This document shows, piece by piece, positions 32,482-40,965 of a stretch of 64,000 nucleotides of DNA. The stretch is taken from assembly GCF_014700075.1 (NCBI RefSeq), contig NZ_JACXBU010000010.1:121938-185937 (forward strand), written 5' to 3'. The position numbers and the translations under genes are program-made. Positions within the stretch are counted from its first letter, which is position 1; every line of letters begins with the position of its first letter. The notes under the pieces are model-generated. The model was not told where the DNA came from. It made no database searches and was given only the letters and a program-made list of their open reading frames with translations. The stretch comes from Pseudomonas sp. JM0905a (GTDB lineage Bacteria > Pseudomonadota > Gammaproteobacteria > Pseudomonadales > Pseudomonadaceae).

Positions 32482-32507
32482 CCCCGCACAAGGCGGGGCT
32501 TTGTTTT
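32482..32507. terminator. Bidirectional terminator between oprD and the aldehyde dehydrogenase gene
   Basis: CCCCGC (32482-32487) pairs with GCGGGG (32493-32498) around ACAAG. TTTGTTTT follows on the plus strand, and TTTCTTTTATTT follows on the minus strand, so it can stop both convergent transcripts. Confidence 0.85.
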
Positions 32508-32517
32508 GAAGCGGACT

Positions 32518-33954
32518 TCAAAGCCGGATGATCACCGACTTCAACTGGGTGTAGTGGGATAGGGCGTCGATGCCTTGCTCGCGGCCATAGCCGCTTTGCT
32601 TGAAACCGCCGCACGGCGTCTGGACGAAGCCGCCGCTGTACTCGTTGACGACGATGCGCCCGGCCTCCAGGCCTGCCGCCATACGATGCACGCGGCCGAT
32701 GTCGCGGCTCCAGATGCCGGCGCCCAGGCCGAACTCGCTGTCATTGGCGATGCGCAGGGCATCGGCCTCGTCCTTGAAGGGAATGACGCAGAGGACGGGA
32801 CCGAAGATTTCTTCCCGGGCCAGGGTCATGTCGTTGGTCACGCCGGTGTAGACGGTGGGCTCGATGTACCAGCCCTTGCCCAGGTTTTCGCCGCTGGCCA
32901 CCTTGCCGCCGATGGCCGGTTTCAGACCCTCGCGCGCGGCGATCTCGAAGTAGCTCTGGATCTTCTCGAACTGCGCTTTCGTGGTGATGGGCCCGGAGGT
33001 GGAGTCGAAGTCCGGGCCGACACGCAGGGCGGCGACTTCGGTCACCAGCTTCTCGACGAAGCGGTCATGGACGTTTTCCTGCACCAGCAGGCGGGTGCCG
33101 GCGCAGCACCATTGGCCGCTGTTCCAGGTGAAGGCGGTGGTGGCGCCCTTGGCGGCGGCGTCGAGGTCGGCGTCGTCGAAGACGATATTGGCCGACTTGC
33201 CACCCAGTTCCAGGGTCAACGGCAGGATGCGTTCGGCGGCGATGCGGCCCAGCTCCTGGCCCGCCGTGATGCCGCCGGTGAAGGAGATCTTGCGCATCAG
33301 CGGATGGCGCGCCATCACCGGGCCGATGACGCTGCCCTTGCCGACGATCACGTTGAACACACCGGCAGGCAGGCCGGCTTCTTCCACGGCAATGCGAGCC
33401 AGTTCGACCAGCGATGCGGAGGTGTGTTCGGAAGGCTTGGCGACCACGGTGTTTCCGGTGGCCAGGGCCGGGGCGATAGCCCGCGCGGCCTGATGCAGCG
33501 GCGCGTTCCAAGGCAGGATGGCGCCGATCACCCCGAACGGATCACGGCGGGTATAGACGTGGTAGTTAGGGCCCTGGTTGATCACTTCTCCGTCCATGGC
33601 GTTGACCAGTCCGGCATAGAACTCGAAGTACTGCGCGGTGAGGTCCATGAGCGTGGCCATCTCGCGGCCCGGCTTGCCGGTCTCGGCGCTCTCCAGTTTG
33701 CCCAGACGGTCTTCGCTACGGCGCACGATGCGCGCCAGCTCGATCAGGATGCGGCCACGTTCGGAAGGGCGCATATCACGCCAGGCGGGCAGCGCGTCCT
33801 GGGCGGACTGGATGGCGAGCTCCACGTCCTCGGGACCGCTGTTGGCGACTTCGCCCAGCTTCTCGCTGGTGCGCGGGTCGAATTTGTCGACGTAGCGACC
33901 ACCAGCCGGCGCCAGGCAGCGTCCGCCGATGTAGCTCTCAACTTTCAGGAACAT
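32518..33954 (-). CDS. NAD(P)-dependent aldehyde dehydrogenase
   Basis: A 478-residue ALDH-superfamily enzyme. The N-terminal fold includes GVIGAILPWNAPLHQAARAIAPALATGNTVVAKPSE; the general base Glu is in LELGGKSANIVFDDAD and the nucleophile in SGQWCCAGTR; the C-terminal motif is EEIFGPVLCVIPF. It oxidises an aldehyde to the acid, with no sign of CoA dependence. It shares the divergent promoter region with the MHS permease, with one LysR dyad on each side, so it belongs to the regulon. Confidence 0.9.
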   Translation of the reverse strand: MFLKVESYIGGRCLAPAGGRYVDKFDPRTSEKLGEVANSGPEDVELAIQSAQDALPAWRDMRPSERGRILIELARIVRRSEDRLGKLESAETGKPGREMATLMDLTAQYFEFYAGLVNAMDGEVINQGPNYHVYTRRDPFGVIGAILPWNAPLHQAARAIAPALATGNTVVAKPSEHTSASLVELARIAVEEAGLPAGVFNVIVGKGSVIGPVMARHPLMRKISFTGGITAGQELGRIAAERILPLTLELGGKSANIVFDDADLDAAAKGATTAFTWNSGQWCCAGTRLLVQENVHDRFVEKLVTEVAALRVGPDFDSTSGPITTKAQFEKIQSYFEIAAREGLKPAIGGKVASGENLGKGWYIEPTVYTGVTNDMTLAREEIFGPVLCVIPFKDEADALRIANDSEFGLGAGIWSRDIGRVHRMAAGLEAGRIVVNEYSGGFVQTPCGGFKQSGYGREQGIDALSHYTQLKSVIIRL

Positions 33955-34272
33955 GCTTCGAGTCTCCTCAGTTCAAGGCCCGGATCATGAGTGGGTGCAG
34001 TTCTTGTCCGTCGGCCCGGGCGTTGGGGGCAGGTTGGGCATTCGGCGCTGTGCCTTCAAAGGAATTTTCAGCTTCCGTGGTTTGAGAAAATATCAAGCGT
34101 GACCTGGCCTGCACCCGCCGCCGCGCCTGCGCTGTAGCTTGCGTTTAACTCAAGCGAGCAGCGCGGAAATCTCGCTTCACCGGCCCTCCGTGGCGCTGCA
34201 TCTTGCTCGCTAACCAGAAGAGAACGCCTTCGGGCGATCAACAACAAAAAGTGTGCTCACGGGAGCGATGCA
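33955..34272. promoter_or_regulatory. Divergent control region with two LysR-type dyads
   Basis: No gene. TTGAT-N5-CTCAA on the minus strand (34096-34082) faces the aldehyde dehydrogenase gene, and TTGCG-N5-CTCAA (34139-34153) faces the MHS permease gene. The minus-strand site has TTG (34059-34057) at the same distance as in the other promoters of the regulon; the -10 boxes are less clear here. Confidence 0.65.
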
Positions 34273-35616
34273 ATGCATAACGACAATAGTGCGATTGGTG
34301 GTCTCATGCCGGATATCAGCCCAGCTGCCACGGCCGCCGAAGGCCACAAACTGACGCGCACCGAGAAGAAAGCCATCGTGGCCGCGACGCTGGGCACCAT
34401 AGTCGAGTACACCGACTGGGTGATCTACGCCACCTTCTCGTCCATCCTCGCCAAGCAGTTCTTCCCGGCCGGCAACAGCCTGACCGCGCTGCTCTCGGTG
34501 CTGGCCGTATTCGCCGTCGGTTTCCTCATGCGGCCCATCGGTGGCGCGGTGCTCGGCGTGTTCGCCGACCGCTACGGCCGCAAGAAAGGCCTGACCCTGT
34601 CGATCCTGCTGATGTCAGTGGCCTCGCTGGTGATCGGCCTCTGCCCGAACTACGAAAGCATCGGCATCGCGGCGCCGATCATCCTGATCCTGGCGCGCCT
34701 GACACAGGGCTTCTCCGCCGGGGGTGAATTCGGTTCCGCGTCGGCCTTCCTGATCGAATCCGCTCCGTCCCATCGCCGTGCCTTTGCGGGCTCCTGGCAG
34801 TGGTTCGCGATCAACGCCGGCACCCTGGTGTCCTTCCTGCTCGGCGTCGTGCTGGCTTCGGTGGGTAGTGATACGGCCCTGGAAGACTGGGGTTGGCGCG
34901 TGGCGTTCGTCATCGCTGCGCTGATGGGCGTGCTGACCCTGTGGATTCGCCTGTCGGTGAAGGAAACCGAGGTATTCAAGTCCCGCGTTGCGAAGGCAGC
35001 GGTCGAGAAACGTCCGATCCGCGACATCTTCACCAAGCACCGCAAGGACGTGCTGCGAGTGATCGGCGTGGCCATGGCGGGCAACCTGCTCAATTACGTG
35101 TGGATGGTAAGCTACCCCTCGCAGGTCCATCTGGTGACCGGCATGCCGATCCGCGAAACGCTGCTGGCCGGGGTCATCGCCGTGGGTGTGTCGCTGCTGT
35201 TGCTGCCGCTGGCCGGAATGCTGGCTGACCGCATTGGTCGCCGGCCGATGCTGATCGCCTTCGCCGCTGCCTCGATCCTCTGGGCCTGGCCGAGCTTCGG
35301 ATTGCTTTACCAGGGCATCAGCCTGGCGGAAGTGGCCCTGCTGCAGACGATCTCCATGGTGATCATGACCGGTTTCGGCGCCGCCTCGGCCGTGACCATG
35401 GCCGAGCAGTTCCCGGCGGAAGTGCGGGTCACCGGCATCGCCTTGCCCTATGCGCTGTCAGTCACCCTGTTCGGCGGCACCTCGCCGTACATCATGACCG
35501 CCATCTCGGGCGCCGGTTACGGTCACTTGTTCTGGATCTACCTGGTGGCGGTGAGCCTGGTGAGCCTGGTGGTCTATATCCGCATGCCGGAGATGAAGGG
35601 CCAGCCGCTGCGCTGA
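34273..35616 (+). CDS. MHS-family MFS permease
   Basis: A 447-residue MFS symporter: GTIVEYTDWVIYATFSSILAKQFFP, GVFADRYGRKKGLTLSILLMS and RLTQGFSAGGEFGSASAFLIE are hallmarks of the MHS group (citrate, ketoglutarate, proline/betaine and shikimate transporters). It has twelve helices. It would be the inner-membrane importer for the regulon substrate that enters through the OprD porin. GGGAGCGATGCA precedes the ATG. A terminator follows. Confidence 0.9.
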   Translation: MHNDNSAIGGLMPDISPAATAAEGHKLTRTEKKAIVAATLGTIVEYTDWVIYATFSSILAKQFFPAGNSLTALLSVLAVFAVGFLMRPIGGAVLGVFADRYGRKKGLTLSILLMSVASLVIGLCPNYESIGIAAPIILILARLTQGFSAGGEFGSASAFLIESAPSHRRAFAGSWQWFAINAGTLVSFLLGVVLASVGSDTALEDWGWRVAFVIAALMGVLTLWIRLSVKETEVFKSRVAKAAVEKRPIRDIFTKHRKDVLRVIGVAMAGNLLNYVWMVSYPSQVHLVTGMPIRETLLAGVIAVGVSLLLLPLAGMLADRIGRRPMLIAFAAASILWAWPSFGLLYQGISLAEVALLQTISMVIMTGFGAASAVTMAEQFPAEVRVTGIALPYALSVTLFGGTSPYIMTAISGAGYGHLFWIYLVAVSLVSLVVYIRMPEMKGQPLR

Positions 35617-35632
35617 TCGATGTCATGCAGAA

Positions 35633-35665
35633 GGCCGAGCCCCTGGGCTCGGCCGCTCTGTTTTG
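35633..35665 (+). terminator. Rho-independent terminator after the MHS permease
   Basis: A 9-bp perfect stem (GGCCGAGCC / GGCTCGGCC) around CCTG is followed by GCTCTGTTTT. It ends 17 bp after the stop codon region and precedes the convergent lysR gene. Confidence 0.85.
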
Positions 35666-35670
35666 CACCA

Positions 35671-36567
35671 TCAGGATTGCCGCGCCGCCCGCGCGAACTC
35701 GATGAAGGCCTTGAGCACCGCCGGCACCTGGCGGCGGCTGGGGTAGTAGAGGTGCAAGCCGGGGTAGTAGGGGCACCAGTCACTCAGCACTTGCACGAGG
35801 CGGCCGTCGCTGATGTGTTCGGCGACCATCTCCTCGAATACGTAAGCCAGCCCCACGCCCTGCAATGCCGGGCCCACCATCAGGCCCACGTCGCCCAGGG
35901 TCAGCGGGCCGTCCACTTCGATCTCCAGCTGCATGCCGCCGCGCTCGAATTCCCAGCGGTAGAAGTTGCCGCTGGGAAAACGGTGGCGGATGCAGGGCAG
36001 GCCATGCAGGTCCTCGGGCTTCTGCGGAACCGGGTGGCGCTCGAAGAAGCCCGGTGCCGCTACCACCACAGAACGCAGGTAGGGGCCGATGGGCAGGGAC
36101 ACCATATCGGCCTCCAGCCGTTCGCCGAAGCGCACGCCGGCGTCGTAGCCGGAGGACACTACGTCCACCAGGGCGTCGTCGGCTGAGATTTCCAGGGTCA
36201 CGTCCGGGTAGGCCTCGAGGAAGCGGCTGGCCAGTGGCAGCAGCACCAGTTGCGCGGCGGCGCGGCCAGCATTAATGCGCAGGGTGCCGGACGGCGTATC
36301 GCGGAACTGGTTGAGGTCTTCCAGGGCGTCGTCGATGTCGCGGAACGCCGGCTTGATCCGGGAATAGAGGCGCTCGCCGGCTGAGGTAAGGGCAACGCTG
36401 CGGGTAGTGCGGTTGAACAGGCGCACGCCCAGGCGTTCTTCCAGGGCGCGCAGGGCATGGCTCAGGGCAGACGGGGAGATTCCCAGCTCGACAGCCGCAC
36501 GGCTGAAGCTGAGGTGGGCGGCGATGCTGAGGAAGACGTTCAGGTCGGCGGCGGATACGGGCTTCAT
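35671..36567 (-). CDS. LysR-family regulator (DUF/CrgA-like branch)
   Basis: A 298-residue LysR protein: MKPVSAADLNVFLSIAAHLSFSRAAVELGISPSALSHALRALEERLGVRLFNRTTRSVALT is the winged HTH, followed by an effector domain ending YYPSRRQVPAVLKAFIEFAR, as in the CrgA-type branch. The gene is convergent with the MHS permease. A perfect 8-bp inverted repeat lies immediately upstream of its start, so it probably represses itself. Its target may be the divergent lipase gene or an unlinked gene. Confidence 0.9.
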   Translation of the reverse strand: MKPVSAADLNVFLSIAAHLSFSRAAVELGISPSALSHALRALEERLGVRLFNRTTRSVALTSAGERLYSRIKPAFRDIDDALEDLNQFRDTPSGTLRINAGRAAAQLVLLPLASRFLEAYPDVTLEISADDALVDVVSSGYDAGVRFGERLEADMVSLPIGPYLRSVVVAAPGFFERHPVPQKPEDLHGLPCIRHRFPSGNFYRWEFERGGMQLEIEVDGPLTLGDVGLMVGPALQGVGLAYVFEEMVAEHISDGRLVQVLSDWCPYYPGLHLYYPSRRQVPAVLKAFIEFARAARQS

Positions 36568-36570
36568 TGC

Positions 36571-36591
36571 TGAATCCTGCTCTAGGATTCA
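36571..36591. promoter_or_regulatory. Inverted repeat, candidate LysR autoregulatory site
   Basis: TGAATCCT (36571-36578) and AGGATTCA (36584-36591) are perfect arms around GCTCT, three bases before the lysR start codon. TGAATC-N9-GATTCA fits the T-N11-A style of LysR boxes. Confidence 0.6.
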
Positions 36592-36719
36592 GGCGATTCT
36601 AGTGATGGCTGCACAGTAGTAAAGGCGTTGCCAATGCTCATCCGTTTCGAAGGCGCGGCTTTACGGCGGCTGGGCATCGTCTAGAGTGGGTAGCCATTCC
36701 CACAGGCAAGGAGGCCATC

Positions 36720-37520
36720 ATGCCCAGTCTTCCGATGTACTTCCCCTCTGCGTTTTCCCTGTCCCAGGCCCTGCAATGCGCCGATCTGGTGGAGGCGGCC
36801 TACGACCAGTACGAGCAATGGCTGCAGCAGGACAAACCGCGCAAACCTTCGGATTTCAACTGGCAGGCGCCGAGCATGAGCGGGTGGAATTTCTCCGCGC
36901 CGGTCTGGAGCATTCTCAGCGAGCTGAAATACATCAACGAGTCCGAGCCTTTCGGCTTTGCGGCCAGCGATCCCACGGGGGCGGTCTACCTGGTATTCCG
37001 TGGCACCGAATCGGCCCAGGATTGGGTGGATGACCTGGACGCCAAGCAGGCTGCCTATCCGTGGCAGTCGGGTGTCGGCCAGGTGCACGCGGGCTTCCTG
37101 AAGCTCTACACCTCCCTGCGCGATCAGGCCCTGCAAGCGCTGGATAGCCTTCAACCCGGCGGCAATCTCTGGGTCTGCGGCCACAGCCTGGGCAGCGCGC
37201 TGTCCAGCCTGGCGGTGCTCGACCTGCAAAACCGGTGGCCCGACCAGCCGCTGCAGCACTACAACTTCGCCAGTCCGCGAGTGGTCGACCCGAGCTTCGC
37301 CGCCTACTACAACGGCCTGAACGTACCCACCTACCGGGTGGTCAACGACAGCGACCTGGTACCCGAAGTCCCGCCGGGCGTGACCGATTCCTGGATCTAC
37401 CAGCACCTGGGCCTGGCCGTGACCTTCACGGCCAGCTACTCCAGCTTCGCGGGTGACCACAGCATGGCGGACTGTTACCTGTACGCGATCAACAATCCCG
37501 ATGCGCCGATGAACGGGTGA
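36720..37520 (+). CDS. Class 3 (Lipase_3) alpha/beta hydrolase
   Basis: A 266-residue lipase-family protein. YLVFRGTESAQDWVDDLDA is the conserved lid region and VCGHSLGSALSSLAV holds the nucleophile Ser156; Asp212 (NDSDLVPEVPP) and His247 (GDHSMADC) complete the triad. There is no signal peptide, so it is cytoplasmic or leaves by another route. AAGGAGGCCATC precedes the ATG. It is divergent from the LysR gene. The natural ester is unknown. Confidence 0.88.
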   Translation: MPSLPMYFPSAFSLSQALQCADLVEAAYDQYEQWLQQDKPRKPSDFNWQAPSMSGWNFSAPVWSILSELKYINESEPFGFAASDPTGAVYLVFRGTESAQDWVDDLDAKQAAYPWQSGVGQVHAGFLKLYTSLRDQALQALDSLQPGGNLWVCGHSLGSALSSLAVLDLQNRWPDQPLQHYNFASPRVVDPSFAAYYNGLNVPTYRVVNDSDLVPEVPPGVTDSWIYQHLGLAVTFTASYSSFAGDHSMADCYLYAINNPDAPMNG

Positions 37521-37843
37521 AGCGCGGCTACAGCGATTTCGCCGCTACATCGATCAACGCGAATATCTCCCCGGGCTGTGATGCCCGCGATGCGTGGCTG
37601 GCATCCAGGGTGATGGTTTTCCTGGCCTGGATGCTTTCGGTCATCCAGGCCGGGCGGCCGGCGGGATCATGTGGTCGCCCGAATACACCTGATACCAACT
37701 GGGCTGGCCGCGCCAGGCCGGCTTGCGGGCCACCGGCCTTCAGGGGCGTCGTTCTGATCCGTATTTCGTGCCGGGCTCTGCCGCTGTTTTCGTCCGCGAC
37801 CCGCTTCTAGAGTCGACACTCCGCCGCCTCGGGAGGGAGTCCC
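37521..37843. other. Intergenic stretch before the putative oxygenase gene
   Basis: I see no credible gene. A 97-codon frame starting GTG at 37517 overlaps the lipase stop but has no ribosome-binding site and looks like non-coding translation. TCTAGAG (37806-37812) and GGGAGGGAGTCCC just before 37844 mark the promoter-proximal part of the next gene. Confidence 0.5.
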
Positions 37844-38737
37844 ATGTACAGCACACTCGCCACGCCCTTCGACCCCCACGTTTTTCAGTCACGCATCTAC
37901 GCCGGGGAGATCCTGCGCTTCGAACGCTCGCCGGCCATGGCAGCGCTGGTGGCTTTCAGCCAGGAGCTGCTGGAGGCTCGGTTGCAGCCGTTCCGTCCGG
38001 AGGAGATTCATCGGCACTTGTCACACGCCGAGCAGGCGCGTTGGTTCGAACGATGCCAGCGGGAGTTCGCGACGTCGCCCGAGGTGCGCCGGCTATGGGG
38101 CGAGTTGCTGACTGGTATGGGCTTCGACCCGGACCGATTGGCCTGCGACCGCTTGCATCTGCGCTTCCAGCCTCACCAGGAGCCCGGTCAACCGGTGCCC
38201 CGAGCGCGGACCACCGCCACCATCGCCTTCCACCGGGACACCTGGGGTTCCAATCTCTACAGCCAGACCAACTGGTGGGCACCCATTTACCCGATCACCG
38301 AGGAGCGCACCTTCGCGATCTATCCCGGCCTGTGGCGCAAACCGCTGCCGAACACGAGCGCGGGTTTCGATATGCAGGCGATCCTGCAGCGCTCCCATCG
38401 CGACGGGCGCAACTCGGTCGATGCCGATGAGGCCATTCCCCATCTGCTGGCCGAACCGGAGGAGCAGGGCGTGCCGGTGCTGATCGAGCCCGGTGAGCTG
38501 ATCGCCTTCTCCGGTGCCCACGCTCACGCGGGCGTGGGCAACAGCAGCGGACTCACGCGGATTTCCTTCGAGACCCGCACACTGTTGATCCAGGACCTGA
38601 AGGACGGACGCGGGGCGCCCAACGTGGATGGGCATGCACCCTGGATGACGCCTGGACTGTTTCGTCGCCTGAGCGATGGCAAGCGGCTGGATGAACTGCT
38701 GGGCTGCTGGTTCATCGAGCCCTACGTGGCGCCCTGA
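37844..38737 (+). CDS. Putative 2-oxoglutarate/Fe(II)-dependent oxygenase-like protein
   Basis: A 297-residue protein I recognise only by motif. His130-x-Asp132 in FHRDTWGSNLYSQTNWW and His226 or His228 in SGAHAHAGVGNSSG, followed by Arg239 (LTRISFETR), match the H-x-D…H plus 2OG-binding R layout of the double-stranded beta-helix oxygenases. Many W, Y and F residues surround the first motif. It is cytoplasmic (no signal). GGGAGGGAGTCCC precedes the ATG. It stands alone between the lipase and bestrophin genes, so context gives no substrate. An ordinary cupin is the alternative. Confidence 0.6.
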   Translation: MYSTLATPFDPHVFQSRIYAGEILRFERSPAMAALVAFSQELLEARLQPFRPEEIHRHLSHAEQARWFERCQREFATSPEVRRLWGELLTGMGFDPDRLACDRLHLRFQPHQEPGQPVPRARTTATIAFHRDTWGSNLYSQTNWWAPIYPITEERTFAIYPGLWRKPLPNTSAGFDMQAILQRSHRDGRNSVDADEAIPHLLAEPEEQGVPVLIEPGELIAFSGAHAHAGVGNSSGLTRISFETRTLLIQDLKDGRGAPNVDGHAPWMTPGLFRRLSDGKRLDELLGCWFIEPYVAP

Positions 38738-38743
38738 GCGGCC

Positions 38744-39643
38744 TCAGGTGAGGACATGGTCCACCGGCTCCAGCGGCGGAGGCAGGTCGCGCTGGCCGAG
38801 CGCGTCGAGGATTTCCCGTTCCAGGGTGCGCACCATCGAGTCGGTGGCGAGGTCGTTTTCATCGCGTCCGAACGGGTCTTCAAGCTGGTCGCCGATGGCA
38901 TCCAGGCCGAAGAAGGTGTAGGCGACGATGATGGTGATGATCGGCGTCAGCCAGCCCAGGGTGCCGGCCATGGCGAAGGGCAGCAGCAGGCAGAAAATGT
39001 AGCTGGTGCGGTGGAGCAACAGCGTGTAGGGAAAGGGGAGCGGTGTGTTCTTGATCCGTTCGCAGGTGGCCTGGGCGCAGCTGAGACCGGACAGGCGCGC
39101 TTCGAGCAGGGTGTAGCGCCACTCGTTGATCTGTCCCTGGCTGGCCAGCCGGGCGCATTCGCCGCCGATCCGCCGCAACAAGCCGTCACTGGTGTTGATC
39201 CCATAGGCGTCAGGCACGTCGCTCAGCCACGGGCGCGCTGCTGCCAGTTCATCCTCGCCGCGCAGTCGGGCATTGAGCGCATGGGCGAATCCGCACAGCT
39301 CGCGCAACAGTGCTTCACGCGTGTGCGCATCGTCGATGGCCATGCTCTGGCGGATGAAGGAACGGACTTCGATGATGATCTGTCCCCAGGCCTTGCGGCC
39401 CTCCCACCAGCGGTCGTAGCACGCGTTGTTGCGAAAGCTGAGGAAGATCGACAACGACAGCCCGAGCAGGGTGAAGGGCATGGCGTTGATCCTGGTGAAC
39501 CAACCCGGATGCAGGCGCTCGACGACCACTATGAGGCAGGCGAGCAGGGTGATCAGGAGCGTACGCAGGGCGATGTGCCGCGCGATGGACCCCTTCAATG
39601 CGGTGAGGATGATCAGCAGGTTGGGTTTGGGACGGACAATCAT
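38744..39643 (-). CDS. Bestrophin-family (UPF0187) anion channel
   Basis: A 299-residue inner-membrane protein. SIFLSFRNNACYDRWWEGRKAWGQIIIEVRSF is the bestrophin signature, with hydrophobic helices at residues about 25-42, 50-65 and 215-260, and GLDAIGDQLEDPFGRDENDLA near the end. Bacterial bestrophins are pentameric ion channels. The start at 39643 (MIVRPKPN) matches family N-termini; a longer frame is possible. Convergent with the oxygenase-like gene, 6 bp apart. Confidence 0.88.
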   Translation of the reverse strand: MIVRPKPNLLIILTALKGSIARHIALRTLLITLLACLIVVVERLHPGWFTRINAMPFTLLGLSLSIFLSFRNNACYDRWWEGRKAWGQIIIEVRSFIRQSMAIDDAHTREALLRELCGFAHALNARLRGEDELAAARPWLSDVPDAYGINTSDGLLRRIGGECARLASQGQINEWRYTLLEARLSGLSCAQATCERIKNTPLPFPYTLLLHRTSYIFCLLLPFAMAGTLGWLTPIITIIVAYTFFGLDAIGDQLEDPFGRDENDLATDSMVRTLEREILDALGQRDLPPPLEPVDHVLT

Positions 39644-39826
39644 CGGGTGCGGGCGCCAGGCAATTCGTGAAGCGAAAGCTAAGGCTGTGCCGGGCGTTAC
39701 GTCCAATCGCTATTGATGACCGTTTCATTGGTCACGTCTATTGGGTGCCCTGAAAAGCCAAGGCTCCACGGCGGTCGATATAAACAGGATCAATGAAAGG
39801 AGCGCGACGCCCAAGGTACGTCGCGC

Positions 39827-39856
39827 AGGGGAAACAGACCGGACATTCCCGTCCGG
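39827..39856 (-). terminator. Candidate terminator after the DUF1348 gene
   Basis: CCGGAC (39839-39844) pairs with GTCCGG (39851-39856) around a 6-nt loop; on the minus strand TCTGTTTCCCC follows. It is just downstream of the DUF1348 stop. Confidence 0.45.
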
Positions 39857-39862
39857 CCGTGG

Positions 39863-40342
39863 TCAGAGGCCCAACTCGGACAGGCCCGGGTGGTCGTCCG
39901 GGCGGCGGCCCAGGGGCCAACGGAACTTGCGCTCGGACTCCTTGATGGGCAGGTCGTTGATGCAGGCATAGCGGTTGAACATCAACCCGTTCTCGTCGAA
40001 CTCCCAGTTCTCATTGCCGTAGGAGCGGAACCAGTTGCCCGAGTCGTCATGCCATTCGTAGGCGTAGCGCACGGCGATGCGCGTGTCGGAGTGAGCCCAA
40101 AGTTCCTTGATCAGGCGATACTCGTGTTCCTTGGCCCATTTGCGGGTGAGGAAGGCCTTGGCTTCGGCGCGGTTGAAGGCGAACTCCGCGCGGTTACGCC
40201 ACTTGGTATCCAGGGTGTAGGCGAGGGAGACCTTCTCCGGATCGCGGCTGTTCCAGCCATCCTCGGCCAGGCGCACTTTCAGGATGGCCGAATCACGGGT
40301 GAAAGGGGGGAGCGGCGGACGAACTTCAGCGTTAGAGGACAT
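39863..40342 (-). CDS. DUF1348 (NTF2-like) protein
   Basis: A 159-residue protein of the DUF1348 branch of the NTF2/SnoaL fold: [74 protein letters not shown] and [15 protein letters not shown] are the family signatures. No enzymatic role is established. The start at 40342 follows TTGGAGACTATCC. It lies 59 bp after tetR on the same strand and is its probable target. Confidence 0.88.
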   Translation of the reverse strand: MSSNAEVRPPLPPFTRDSAILKVRLAEDGWNSRDPEKVSLAYTLDTKWRNRAEFAFNRAEAKAFLTRKWAKEHEYRLIKELWAHSDTRIAVRYAYEWHDDSGNWFRSYGNENWEFDENGLMFNRYACINDLPIKESERKFRWPLGRRPDDHPGLSELGL

Positions 40343-40401
40343 GGATAGTCTCCAATACAAATAGAAGGTTCAAAGTTTTAAGTTGCCCGCTCGATAACTT
40401 C

Positions 40402-40965
40402 CTATTTACTCAGCAAAGTTTGCGCAACTTGCCGCGCAGTATCTGCTGAGTCGTTATCACCGAGCACATGGGCAACGGTAATGGCTCCGTCGATCAGGAC
40501 CAGTAACTGCCTGGCCAGGGCATCCGGATCGGCGGCGCCATATTGCTGGCAAATCTCCTGTACGAATCCGAGCAACTTCTCTTTATGCTCTTTGGCAACC
40601 AGGCGGACGGGGTCCTGCGCATCACCCGTTTCACCCGCGGTATTGATGAAGGCGCAGCCCCGGAAACCGCTCGACTCGAACCAGCCCTTGAGCACGCTGA
40701 AGATCTCCAGCAGTCGTGCCTCGGGAGTTTCGGCCCTTTCGACTTCGGTCCTGAACCAGTTCATCCAGCGCTCATCGCGCCTTTTCAATACCTCTGCTAC
40801 CAGCTCGTCCTTGGTTCCGAAGTATTTATAGATACTTTTCCTCGAAACACCGGAAGTCTTCACCAGGAGATCCATGCCAGTGGCGTGGATACCGTTCCTG
40901 TAGATCAGGTCTTCGGTGGTTTCGAGCAGTCTTTCTATGACATCGGAAGTTGATTTGCTGTCCAT
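40402..40965 (-). CDS. TetR-family regulator beside the DUF1348 gene
   Basis: A 187-residue TetR protein: VIERLLETTEDLIYRNGIHATGMDLLVKTSGVSRKSIYKYFGTKDELVAEVL is the HTH, and the C-terminal half (GFRGCAFINTAGE) resembles TetR_C of the YcdC/NemR-like group. The start at 40965 precedes a short N-terminus; upstream the frame runs into non-family sequence. Codons and flanks are visibly more AT-rich than neighbours, which hints at transfer. A perfect 14-bp palindrome lies 12 bp before its start. Confidence 0.88.
   Translation of the reverse strand: MDSKSTSDVIERLLETTEDLIYRNGIHATGMDLLVKTSGVSRKSIYKYFGTKDELVAEVLKRRDERWMNWFRTEVERAETPEARLLEIFSVLKGWFESSGFRGCAFINTAGETGDAQDPVRLVAKEHKEKLLGFVQEICQQYGAADPDALARQLLVLIDGAITVAHVLGDNDSADTARQVAQTLLSK

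Noticed and set aside
37517..37810. A 97-codon frame overlapping the lipase stop
   Set aside because: GTG start without a ribosome-binding site, unnatural residue mix and no similarity.
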